From: Cadophora sp. MPI-SDFR-AT-0126
Taxonomy: Eukaryota > Ascomycota > Leotiomycetes > Helotiales > Ploettnerulaceae
Direction of reading: 5' to 3'
DNA: 64,000 nt
Assembly: GCA_020747065.1 (NCBI GenBank)
Contig: JAGMVK010000015.1
Location: forward strand, 1,240,001-1,304,000
This document shows positions 21,342 to 31,929 of the stretch, one piece after another. Position numbers and translations under genes: made by a program. How positions within the stretch are numbered: position 1 is the first letter of the stretch; every line of letters starts with the position of its first letter. Below the pieces are notes generated by a model. That model was not told where the DNA came from. It saw nothing but the letters and a program-made list of their open reading frames with translations, and did not search any database.

Positions 21342-23271
21342 TCAAAGCAATTCCTTTATCTCCCCGAACCGTCCCGCTGGGAGTTCCGCGGGTAGCTCTG
21401 TGGCCGACATCTCGACAAGCTCCCCATTTCCACCCAGCTCTGCCTTCACTTGGGCCTCGCTATTGAGTTGTTGCAAACTTGATCTATTAGGGTTTCTGCG
21501 TCTGTGAAATTGTAGCCAACGGATATTACCAGCTCTAGAGCGGTAGATGAACAGGCAAACTCCCACGATAGCTGTAATTCCTAAGACACTACCGGCAATC
21601 GCGACCCCAATGAGCGTACCCGCGCCAATGGATCCTGTCGCGCCACTGGACGAAGTGCCCGTTGACACTGCGCTGATTGCGACAAGGTTCGTAGCCGATA
21701 CCCTATTGGCATCAAACTGTGCTTGATAAACTGAAAAGTTGTTCCTTTCGTAGTCGACGATCAGATAAACCTCTTGGAGAAATGCACGCCCAATAGTATA
21801 AACGGAGGCATCCGCTGCTTTGCGAAGAGGGAAGTATTTTGTTGCCGGTGATGAAGCAGTCGCATTTAATCCAGGGAAGGGATACGAGAGCTCAAGATCA
21901 AATGCGTCGTAAGGAACAGTGATATTTAATTCGTTCGCGGATCCTGGGAGATCTGATAGTGTAAAGGTAAAGGTCATATTCCACGCAACCAAGGTGGAGT
22001 ACTGGTCTTGGTCGCTGCCAAAGGTGTATAGATTTACCGTTGTGTCATACACCAAGCCGAGAGCATTCTCGAATTGCAGGCAAACACTTTCGGGAAACCA
22101 AAGAAATGGCGTTGAAGAGTCTATGGTAAACAATGCTGCTTCGGAAACGTCCATTAATTCCAGTAGATTAGACGACCAGCTAGGTGCAGCATCAGATGGC
22201 GAAGATGGTGAAGCGGAAACGGAGATTCTATTGAGAGCCACCACAGGTGATTGAGTGGGGTTCAGAGAAAAGCTGATGTTGTGGGAGTCGAATCTATTCG
22301 CATCGTAGCCTCCGAGCGTGACCGAGGAGGGAACGCCCTTGAGTCCTGTGATCTGTTAGTCGCGAGGTTTGTGCCCCAGTGGCGTTAGAAGAAGCATACG
22401 ATAGTGAGCCCCCGCAGTATAGCCATAGCTACGGCTAGGTATCGTTTGACTATCTACTAGGTTGTTCATAATGCCAGGTGGATCGACGGTTGTGAGGTTC
22501 GTTGCCGCCACACCAAGCCCTAATATTCCGAGCCAATACCCTGTCTGGTTGAACACGCCGATAGTCTGCGACGATGCAACAACACCATTCGTGAGCTCAA
22601 CATTATCGAAACCAATATCTGCATTTCCATCGAAGCCGAGCTCAGTCAAGGTGAAGGAGCCTACGTCCTGCCAAGAAGTTGATGCGGAAATGTCGAAGAG
22701 TTCACCCCGTGAATCACCGCATGTAGTCGCTGCAACACGCACACAGTTAGAGACGATACAAGATTGGATCTTTCAGGGTAGCAATTGATAAAAAACAGAA
22801 GTCCTCTCTTTGGAGAGGTCTGGCGGGCCCCGGCACCACAGCAGAGACTCTTAGACGACCATTTCTCCTCGCAGGTAAAGTTTCTAAATTGGATGACTTA
22901 CAATTACCACATGCATCTTGCCCAACAACCAAAATCTCCTTGCTTGTCGTGCTAACGAGGACATTTATGTCTTGTTGCGGTGAACCAACCGTGATAGATG
23001 CTCTACAGGCGGACTATATATCAACGACTTAAACCTCCAGTTTGGAGTGGGCGGTATAGCTTACGCGCTCCACAGTCCGTCGATCCCATACCTAAACACC
23101 AGTTAATAGTTGGTTGTGATGGACCACCCCCAAGCTCGACAAAACGTCAATGATTACTTACCATGTATCTGAGATAGGAACAGATAAAACTGCAGGTTTT
23201 TTAGCACATGCAAGGGGTATGGCCATCCATACCAGATGGAAAGACGCATTCACAGCGGGAACTAGTCGCAT
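21342..23271 (-). CDS. Membrane-anchored aspartic-protease-like protein (first catalytic Asp missing)
   Basis: Five exons on the minus strand: 23271-23162, 23091-23065 (27-bp microexon), 23002-22902, 22729-22400 and 22345-21342. Introns are 70, 62, 172 and 54 bp, all GT-AG and frame-consistent; the product is 523 aa. Residues 1-25 look like a signal peptide (HLVWMAIPLACA). The peptidase A1 fold follows: WYGIDGLWS, VGSPQQDINVLV, WLGILGLG, YRLKGVPSSVTLGGYDANRF, IGRAFLQEVYLIVDY. The first active-site DTG is replaced by S63-T-T; the second site reads D265-S-S (FTIDSSTPFLW). A single transmembrane helix (about 430-457) is followed by a basic cytoplasmic tail of about 65 residues. This is a known architecture among Pezizomycotina. 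With one catalytic Asp gone it is probably not a normal protease; a surface sensor or scaffold role is inference. Confidence 0.85.
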
Positions 23272-24647
23272 TCTGATCTCGAGAGGGCAAAATCCGGCCT
23301 TCAAAGTGAGGGGATGAGAGAGTAAAAAGGCAACTCTTCTCCAATTGACAAGAAATATTGAATCTCAACAACTCTGAGGAGAACTTCCCCTTGTTTAGAA
23401 GTGTCTTGCCTTCGGTTCAATGGCATGAGTTGCCCATGTAGAAAGAACGAGATCAGTGGCTAAAATTTTCAAAGACCCCGTTCGGCACGGCACAGTCCTA
23501 GGAAATGGAAAATAGAGAACACGAATCCTAAGCATCCAGGACTTCGTCAGAACAAGCTTTCAGGGCGCAGTAACTCTAACTCAGGATGTCAGATCATTGC
23601 CTTAGTGCCCGGGCTGACACTTGCATGTTTTATGACACACGCCGGCAACATCGTTCTCAAGTGAGGACCCCCGCATAATGGGACGTGCATGGGGATATGG
23701 GCAAGGATCGACATATGCCTAGAAGACGGACGAAATGCTTGAGAAAGGTTATGATGGCAGCAGGCTTGCATTCTAGAACACTGACGTTGACCTGTAATAA
23801 TCACCAGCGGCGATCAGCTGTCACGGGGGATGAAACCTTTGCTTGTTTTACCTTTCAGCTGTCAGCCACACGCCAAGGAATCGTGATGTTCCATTCGGCA
23901 TCTGAAACGTCGTCTAAGCAAGGAAGGCTGTTTGCCTTGGATCGGGGTGCGAAGATTAAGGTTTCTTGCGATCAAGGAAAATTTGGCCCATTGCGTTTAC
24001 GTAAGAACCCGTGAAAATAAGTCACGTTTTAGAAGATTCTTAGCACATTCGTTGCAGCATCTTGGCACTTTTTGAGTTTCTGCCTTAGGGCCTTAGGCTT
24101 GAAGGATGTAAGCAGTGGCGTTGCCGCGCCGGGCGAGCGCCGGCAGCTGCTGGAGTTTTCTTGTCACATTATTACACATCCGAACCACAAACCGTCAGAA
24201 TCCTGGTCGCGTACTATGACATGGCTTCGTTTGGGCGGCAGAAGCCCCGAAAGCGTCACAAAAACATTGCGAAAAACTTTTGATTTAGATGATTTAAGAT
24301 AGCAAATTTTGGAGGGCCTCGCAATGAAGTATAAAGATCATCTTATCTCTGCTAATTGGATTTTAAAGGAGGTGGTGGACGAAACGAGCATGGTTGCATT
24401 TATCTGTGGATCTCTTGTAATAATCTTCCTATAAATATTAAAAAAGCTTCTCCAGAACAGACAGAATCTATTTTGGGAAGGGTTTGTTGCACAAGTCGTC
24501 GATAGGGTCTCAAAAATCCACACACTCTACGAAAGCAAAATGTTTTTATGGAAAATTTAGATCATCATCGGGAAAATTGATTATTGATAATATATCACCA
24601 GCCCAGTTTTTAATCTTTGAGTGCCCTATCGTCCGGGCTCCAGTGGC
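23272..24647. other. Intergenic, no confident gene
   Basis: Normal composition until about 24.3 kb. Short frames (for example 23685-24014 plus) show no domain. It includes the upstream region of the protease-like gene and the downstream region of the transporter. Confidence 0.4.
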
Positions 24648-26533
24648 TTAGGCGGATTCGTCCAGTTCCCCCCTTCCCCATTTTTCAGCTTGGTTTCTCG
24701 GCGGGAGAACTGTAGATGCAAAATTCCTCGGAGATACGCCATTTGCATATAACTCGTCGATATCCTCAAAGCTTCTCCCCTGTGTCTCGGGTAGTCTGAA
24801 CACGAAGTAAATAAATCCGGGCAGGGCCAGGCCAAGGAAGATGAGCATTATCTTGCCGCCCAGGTTTGCCTGATCCGGGTTGAATAGATATGGGATGGTG
24901 AAGGAGGTCAACCAACTGAAGAAGTTGGCAACCATGTTTGCGAGGGAGATGGTCTTGGCGCGCAGTCTCTGGGTCTGGATCTCTGATGCCGTCGCCCATC
25001 CAACACAGCCGAGCGACACCTGGTAGAAAATTGGCCACGAAACGACAAAAGCAACAGCAGTAAATGTAGCGGGTCGGTTCGAGGTTGGCGCAAGAGAGAC
25101 AAAGCCGATGATTGCATTCCAGAGCACGAGGATCCCAACGCCCCATACAAGGAGCTGACGACGCCCTAGGACCTCGGAGAATATTGTCGCCCAGATACAA
25201 GCGACAAGCATCGCAGCAGTTGAGCCAAGGGCAATTGAGAAGGAACGGTTGAGACCGGACAGCTGGTAGAAGTATGTCTGGTACGGGAGAATGAAGAGGA
25301 GGCCAACGAGTGGTTGCATGCTTAACACAATAATCGCCAGAAAGGTACGCTCGCGGTTGTTTTTGCGAAAACACTCCCTGATCGAGGCGGACTCTCCAGA
25401 ACCTGTATGGAGATTCAGGTGTAGCTCGGCAAGGATTTGATTAAAACGGTCCTCCTTAGATTTACCGTGTAGTCTACGCAAGGATTGACGGGCATCCTCA
25501 GTACGTTCTTTTGCCATGAGCCATGCAGGCGACTCGGGAAGAAACCAGACCCCAATAAGAAGGATCGCAGGGAAGAATGCTGTGAGAGCAAAGGACGCCT
25601 TGTAGCTCCATGATCCCTTGATTCCTTGCGTAGAATTCGCAATGATTGCAGCAATGAATTGACCAAACACAATCCACAGATTGATCATGGACAGGACTGT
25701 GCCACGAAGCTCTTTGGGAGCATTCTCAGCTACGTATAGCGGTGACACTGTTAAGGTGCAGCCACTCGCGACTCCGAAGACGATCTTGGCGCCGAAAAGA
25801 AGGGGAAGACTCGATGCGAAGACCAGCATGAACATGGTGCCGATGGACAGGATAATTGCGAGCAGAAATATCGGCTTCCTACCCCATACATCAAGGAATA
25901 GGGCACAGGTAATACTGCCGAGGATTACACCAATGGTATTGCCAGCTGCCCACAGAGATTGCCACACTGCAGATACGACGTAGGACTTGTTTGGAGCGTA
26001 GCTGAGTGGTCTCTCAAGTCAGCATGTTTGTTGTCTTGCATATTAAAGTGTATATATATATATAAACACCAATGCGTGTAGTAGCACACTGAGATGCATC
26101 TTGCCAAATAAGAGACAAAAGGGCATAAAAAGGGTTGGTTCATGACGGAGGTAGAAGGAAGTACTAGGGGAACGTACTAGTGACCATAATCCTTTCGGAA
26201 TTCAGGAAAGGCGATGATCAAGCCTGTCATCTTGGCGTCGAAGCCAGAATTGATGAGGAACATCATCACAAACATGAACCAGGTGAAGATGACAGCGTTG
26301 TCCTTGATTGCCGAGATGACACCCTTGAATCGAATGATGGCTTCCTTGTACGCAGCGGCTTTGGTGCGAGTAGTGACCGGTTCATTTGACGGGCAGCGGA
26401 TTCGAGGTGCTCAACTGCTATTGTGTTATCCTGATGAACAGAACAGACAGAAAGTTAGACGAAAGCGGTGCTTTTGAGTGCGAAATCTCTCTCTTGGAAA
26501 GGAAAGCGCACACACCTTAAGTTCTGCAGCCAT
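24648..26533 (-). CDS. MFS sugar transporter, apparent frameshift near the N-terminus
   Basis: Sugar porter of the major facilitator superfamily (fungal alpha-glucoside permease-like), importing sugars by proton symport at the plasma membrane. Exons on the minus strand: 26533-26516, 26430-26178 and 26001-24648; introns 85 and 176 bp, the second holding a (TA)n run. Signatures: DVWGRKPIF after TM2, PESPAWLMAKER after TM6, EVLGRRQLL, and PETQGRSFEDIDELY after TM12. About 540 aa and twelve helices are expected. Exon sums miss the frame by one base: exon 2 opens as AVEHLESAARQMN but continues in another frame as TTRTKAAAYKEAIIRFKGV, with the switch near 26375-26390. A single-base deletion, an assembly error or an unusual first-intron splice could explain it. 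It is divergent from the rhamnosidase gene across 607 bp, suggesting co-regulation and uptake of rhamnosides or rhamnose. Confidence 0.85.
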
Positions 26534-26846
26534 CGTGGGTGCGTGCAGCAGTTGTAGAGAGGTAGGTATTGGTTAATGATCCGGCCGAGTGAGGCGTTGG
26601 ATTTGGAGTCAACAAATAATTAAGTCAGAGACAACTAACTGAGCGGTAATTAATGGTAATTAATGAACGAGTCTCGATTGCGTGTTGAATGAATGGGGGG
26701 AAGGAATGGAATGTTGGAGGATTCTTTCTATATTGGTTTTCTTTTCTTTTCTTTCCGGTTGCAGTTGCTGCATAGCAACATTACGCACGAGTCAGACGCT
26801 TAGATTCTATGTACGGAGCAGTAGTCGCATGGAGTCATTTCTGCGT

Positions 26847-26885
26847 CGGCGGTTGCACTCGGCAGTTGCACTCGGCGGTTGGAGT
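26847..26885. repeat. Three 13-bp direct repeats (CGGCRGTTGCACT)
   Basis: CGGCGGTTGCACT, CGGCAGTTGCACT and CGGCGGTTGGAGT follow one another without spacers, so CGG recurs every 13 bp on the same strand, in the middle of the divergent promoter. Confidence 0.75.
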
Positions 26886-26922
26886 TACTTATCTCGTAAG
26901 GAAAGACCGAAAATGTGGAGAT

Positions 26923-26946
26923 GGGGGACTGGGGGACTGGGGGACT
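26923..26946. repeat. Three tandem GGGGGACT units
   Basis: Perfect 8-bp tandem repeat followed by a further G-run and GGCGCC. It is G-rich on the plus strand and could form a quadruplex or bind a C2H2 factor (core CCCC on the other strand); role unproven. Confidence 0.7.
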
Positions 26947-27140
26947 GGGGGGCGCCATGGGGGCGGCTTGTGGGAGATGACTAACTCCATGTATTACATA
27001 CAGTCTGAATCAGGAAACTCGTACCACATTCGATGCAGAACAGAACCACTACCAAGTAAATAGCATCTGGCATCTACCCCTAATTGCACCTTCAGAGATC
27101 AATCAATCAATTAATCAACAAACAGCTCACTCAACGTGCG

Positions 27141-29899
27141 ATGACCCCAATGGATTTCAATTTCACCATCCCCTCACGCCTACCGTTACCGAAGAATCTT
27201 CGAGATCCCCATTATGAACTGCCTCAACACATCATTCCGAGCAAAGTACACTCAACCTCTGGTAATGTCAAAATAGCCGAGCGTGTGCTTGATCGTGTGC
27301 CTTCGCAAAATGCCGCAGAACACTGCCTTCTCGTCACCCGGGAAAACTCCCAAGATCCTGCAAGCATTATCCTCGATTTCGGCTTTGCCGTCGCAGGCAT
27401 TCCATTCCTGAACATATCTTCTATTGAGCTTGAACATGCGCAAGAGCATCATTTAATCATCGATCTATCGGTTTCTGAGAGCTACAGCGGCATCCTGCAG
27501 CCCGATGGAGATGGGCCCTTTCCATTCTCTCCCGGCGCAGACACGATGCGACGGGTAAGAATTCGGCCATCGTGTCCTGGATACTACGAGGGAAGAAATG
27601 TACAGGGGAGTCAGCGATGGATGAAAACCACACTTGTATCACGTGGGTCGGTGACCTTGTGCGCTGTGGGGTTTAAGCCGACGACGTCGAATCTTCCATT
27701 GGATGAACTCCCTGGGTTCTTTGAATGCTCTGACAAGGGCTTATCGGCGCTTTGGGGCTATGGCGCTCGAACACTGCAGCTTAATTGCATCCCCGAACGC
27801 TCTATACCGCCTCCCTGGAGTGTTTCCGAGGATATGGGAACCTTGATTAACTCGCAGCGATGTAATGTCTACGCTTGGGGAGGCAATTGGGGAGACTACG
27901 AGATGGACGTCAAAGGAATGATTGTTCACGATGGCCTTGCATGGACAGTGAAGGTTGCGGGACTGCGCGCAGGGTTGTTATTTCAGTTAAACCTGCACGT
28001 CGACGAATCTGCAACATTGGAAATGTGGTACGGATACTATAACAAGCCTCAGTTCACTCTTGTTCCAACTCTTTTGGCAAGCCGAAGCATCACAGAACTG
28101 AAGATTGTGAAGCATCAATGGTATTCAATAAAAACAGTCTGTGTGGGTGAGGATGAAGTCCTAGTATATGTGGACGATGTGCTAGTAGCAACCTTCCAAC
28201 AGGGCCAGGGACAAAGCAGTAGTAAGATTTTCATTCCCACAATGGTAGCATTTCATCCCTCTAACCTCTCTCTGTTGCAGCCGGACCAGAGTTGTCAGGG
28301 AAAGCGGAAGATGTTCCGAAATTATCCAAAGGCTCCGTTGGTATTGGAGCAGGCCAAGATCAGGTCTGTCGCTTCAAGGATCTTCGGGTAACTTCCTTAC
28401 CAGCCCGAGAGAACCTGTACAGTTCAGGTCTGAATAACTCAGCCTGTCTTGGAGACTTTTCTACCGGATGGAACCAGCTTCCCTTCATCTTTGACGGTGC
28501 TAAAAGAGACCGCTATGCCTGGACTGCTGACATTATCATTGGCGGCAAAGGCTTGTATTACTCTACAGCAGAAACCAAGTACATCCGGGGTAACCTAGAG
28601 GCGTCATTCTACAGGACTGAACCGGATGAAGCTGGAAGATCTCTTCTTCCTGGTGGAGTTGCACCTGGCCGTGATTTCGCGAGGACGCCGATAGACACAG
28701 GCATGAGAGTCATGTCTGTGAACTACTCACTGTATACTCTGATGGTTTTGTACGACTACTGGATGCATACAGGCGATCATCGTTTCATTTTCACTCATTG
28801 GCAAGCAATAAAAGGTTGTCTATCGTATGCTGAAAACCTGGTTAACGCAAGTGGTCTCGTAGAGGCACATGGGCGAGAAGGTATGTGGATTCCAAAGGCT
28901 TTGCCTTTCTTTTAAATAGCTAATAGATGCAGCTGGTGACTACGACTATTACAATGGTCTACAGACTGGCATATCAACCAAACGGAATATCTTGTACGTT
29001 GCAACACTGCGGCGGTGTTCTAGTATGGCACTTTCGCCACTAATCAACGATCACGAGCTTGCCCAGCGATACATCTCTCAGGCGACTCGTACGTCTGTGG
29101 CAATCCGTGAAGTTTTATACAATCGCGATGCCGGGCGCTACAACATAACCACGGAAAAAGTTGAGGGCCTTCAACAAGAGACCCATGCCTGGCTCATTTC
29201 CGAGGATGTTATTCCAGCATCGGAGCAGGCTTCCTTCATCACAAACTTCGCCAGCTCACCGATACCACGAGTAATGGTGCACCTCTTTCCTTTACTGCAT
29301 CTACTCCAAATGTCCCACCAGTCATCTCACCTATCATGTCTGCTTTCCACATCCTAGCCGCGCTGCACGCCGGCTGCGCAACCGACGCGGAAAACATTCT
29401 CCGCCGCGTCTGGGAGCCCATGTGCGACACCACCAGCAAGCAATTCACGGGCACGACTTGGGAATTCATGAACCCCGACCTGACGCCCTATTCAGGTGAT
29501 TTGTGTTCCTACGCGCAGCTCTTCAGCGTGGGACCTACATTCGTACTGAGCCAGTACGCGCTGGGCGTGGAGGCCGTGGAGCCGGGATGGAAGAGTTTCA
29601 GAGTCGCTCCCCGATTGGCCATCTCGGGTGTCGACTGGGCTCAAGGACGGGTCCCAACTCCAGAGGGTGCTGGGATTGAGGTCAGGTGGGAGTCTTTCGA
29701 AGGGCTGGGGTGGAGACTTGACTGTGAGGCGCCGCTTCAACTCCAAGGTCAAGTCATCGTACCAGATGATGTTTGGAAGAGGAAAGCAAAAGTCACCGTC
29801 AACGGAAGATTATGGGAACACGATAACTGCATTAAGATAGGCGTAGGGGCTGATGCAACGGAACGCTCTGGGCGGGTTAGCGTAATTGTTGCCTTCTAG
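27141..29899 (+). CDS. GH78-like alpha-L-rhamnosidase, apparent frameshift in last exon
   Basis: Predicted glycosidase removing terminal alpha-L-rhamnose, with a six-hairpin (alpha/alpha)6 catalytic domain. Exons 27141-28221, 28281-28880 and 28927-29899; introns 59 and 46 bp with consistent phase. About 884 aa if the frame is continuous. The N-terminal part is beta-rich and contains a concanavalin-like insert (LEMWYGYYNKPQF, LVYVDDVLVATF). The catalytic part shows FDGAKRDRYAWTAD, YYSTAETKYIRGNLEASF, GDYDYYNGLQT and GTTWEFMNPDLTPY, then a C-terminal beta domain (VEPGWKSFRVAPRL). The ATG at 27141 gives no signal peptide, so an intracellular enzyme acting on imported rhamnosides is likely, matching the divergent transporter. 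The frame fails by one base near 29250-29256: EQASFITNFA must shift to LTDTTSNGAPLSFT. Either the gene is freshly broken or the base is an assembly error. Confidence 0.85.
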
Positions 29900-30274
29900 G
29901 AGAAGCTGGAAATACAAAGCGAGTACTTTATTCTACTATTTCTAAGCGGTTATCTTGAAGTCGGGTTGGCCCATTTAGGTAAGCGATGTTGACCAAGTAC
30001 CCCTGGTTTTCAGCTTATTACATACGCTTTGGCTTTCGGATTAAAGACGCACCGTGTCGTGTACACTGTATGCCCTGGTGTGCCCGCACTGATGTTCGCA
30101 AAGTCCGCGTGGGTGCTAGCCTGCGGCTAACACAAAGCCTTTGAAATTCATTAGAGTATTAGACTTTAAATTAAGAAACATAAAAACGAGCAGTTGGTAA
30201 GTGTTAAAGGTGGATGAAATTCGACAAAGTTTTAGATAGTTCAGCACCCAACCAGGCGAAACACGGTTGATATA
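29900..30274. other. Spacer between rhamnosidase and gypsy element
   Basis: 3' region of the rhamnosidase gene. AT content rises toward the LTR. Nothing else seen. Confidence 0.4.
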
Positions 30275-30562
30275 TATAATAATCACTAGGTTCACTAAGG
30301 TAACGAGGTACGATAGGGATCTTCTGGTAATTAACTAAAGAGGTTTTAATAACGATAGACTAATTACTGAAGAAGGATTGACTTTTCTTTAGGGAAAAGC
30401 TATATATATACTAGCTAAAGAATGCAAGAGAAACGGTTACGTATTATCTCTTTATACTTACGTTTATTCCGTATGCAGCTTATCTTTTATATATTATACT
30501 ATATACGGCTTATCTTTTATAATTTTTTATTTATACTGTTCTAAATACAATCCTTATAATAT
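30275..30562 (-). repeat. Gypsy 3' LTR (left in window)
   Basis: Aligns over its full length with 36971-37258. Shared landmarks include GTTCACTAAGGTAACGAGGT, ATAGACTAATTACT and GCTTATCTTTTATA. Differences are almost all transitions. Confidence 0.9.
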
Positions 30563-30929
30563 CTTCTTTTTAAATACTATTATCCTTAGTAATAAATATA
30601 TAATAATAAAGCCTCTCCGGCGACTTATTAATAACTTACTAGTAATCTAATTATTCCTGCCTTTTAGTTTCTAAAGCTATGAATTATTTGCAAGTGAATT
30701 TCGATCAGGCTTTAGTAAACGGGTAGCTGCTTAATCACGGGTTAGGCGCTAGAGGCCTTTATATTAAAGGCTTTCCTCTCGTAATCTTTTTATATTTTTA
30801 ATAATAATACTAATATTAATATTAAAATAAGTAAGCTATTTTAATTTAACGCTAGTGTCTTAGCTAATTTGCTGTAGTAGGAAAACGTAAGTTAGCGATA
30901 AAGACCGTTCGTATTATAGTAAAGACATT

Positions 30930-31850
30930 TATTAAACCTTATCCTTCGTTAATTCCTCGGAGCTTTCTAGCGAGTCTTTAGCGAAGCGTCGGCGAACCTC
31001 CGGCGAGGCGCTTTCTTCTTATACTCCTGAAGATGAAATCCTTAAGCGAATCTTATTCAGCGGCAAGAAAGATATACGGATTCGTTTTAAAGCTCGTGCT
31101 GATAATAAAAGTATAACTAATCGTTCGGTTCCTTGCTTACGATACGCTAGCGAGTTCTCGCTATTCTTTAATCTAGTTTACGTTACTAATTCTTCTTCTC
31201 TCGCTAGAAAGTACTTTAACTGTATAAAAAAAGGAAAGAGTTTTAAAAAAGTGAGTTCGAGATCTTTTCTTACTAATAACTTATAAATTAATATTCGGCT
31301 AAGTTTTAAAAAATATAATAGCCGATCTTAATTACTTTCGTATTATTACTCGTGGATTTCTGAAGAAAACTAAAGATTAAGATGCCTTAAATACCGCTTA
31401 GTCTCGTTTTAATCTTTACAAGCGTTTCTTTAATTACGCTAATAAGGTTTCGGATACTAAAGCTATAAAAGCTCTTTAGAAATTTATCGTAAAATCTGAT
31501 AAGTCTTCTTTCGCTAGCGTAGTTTCGGCTGTTAACCGGCTAAGTGCTAGCATCGCTTTCTTTTATAAGACTTTTATTTGTTTTCTTAATATTCAAGTTA
31601 AGAATTAAATATTACTTAGATTTCTTTTTCGGGTAAGCTTTTTCCTAACGAAATACTAGCGGGTTTCCGGCTAATTTCTTTTTAAGATTATCAGGCTATT
31701 AATTATAAAACTCTTCTTATTGCTAAAACTAAAGCTTAGGTTATAAACGAAAGTTAGTTTATAAAAGAAGATTTAGCTAATAAAACTCTTACTTCTTAGA
31801 CTTCAGGTAATTCAAAGGGTAAAAATACTAAGTAAAAGATTTTTCAGATA
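30930..31850 (+). pseudogene. Antisense coding relic inside the gypsy element
   Basis: Between the end of pol (chromodomain, about 31990) and the LTR at 30562, the strand opposite to gag-pol keeps a long nearly open frame. About 30944-31285 reads SESLAKRRRTSGEALSSYTP, DEILKRILFSGKKDIRIRF, ADNKSITNRSVPCLRYASEF and SSSLARKYFNCIKKG with almost no stops. Later pieces (SDKSSFASVVSAVNRLSASI; QAINYKTLLIAKTKAQ; TSGNSKGKNTK) follow to about 31840 with stops and shifts. I do not recognise the product. Its survival in such AT-mutated DNA suggests a real protein gene carried by the element. Confidence 0.55.
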
Positions 31851-31929
31851 TTCTCCAGATATTCTCTAGCTATAATATAGCGGTAAATCGGCGCGCCCTA
31901 AGTTACGTTTTATTAAGTTTCTTAATTTA

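Larger units (their letters stand above)
26534..27140. promoter_or_regulatory. Shared divergent promoter of transporter and rhamnosidase
   Basis: 607 bp between the two start codons. It contains a three-fold 13-bp direct repeat with CGG at its head (26847-26885), three tandem copies of GGGGGACT (26923-26946) and a polypyrimidine stretch (TTTTCTTTTCTTTTC, about 26738-26755). CGG-containing repeats are typical targets of Zn2Cys6 activators in fungi; that this one is such a site is inference. Confidence 0.5.

Noticed and set aside
24766..25374. Second minus-strand frame of 202 codons within the transporter
   Set aside because: Overlaps the MFS gene in another phase; no transmembrane or other family pattern.
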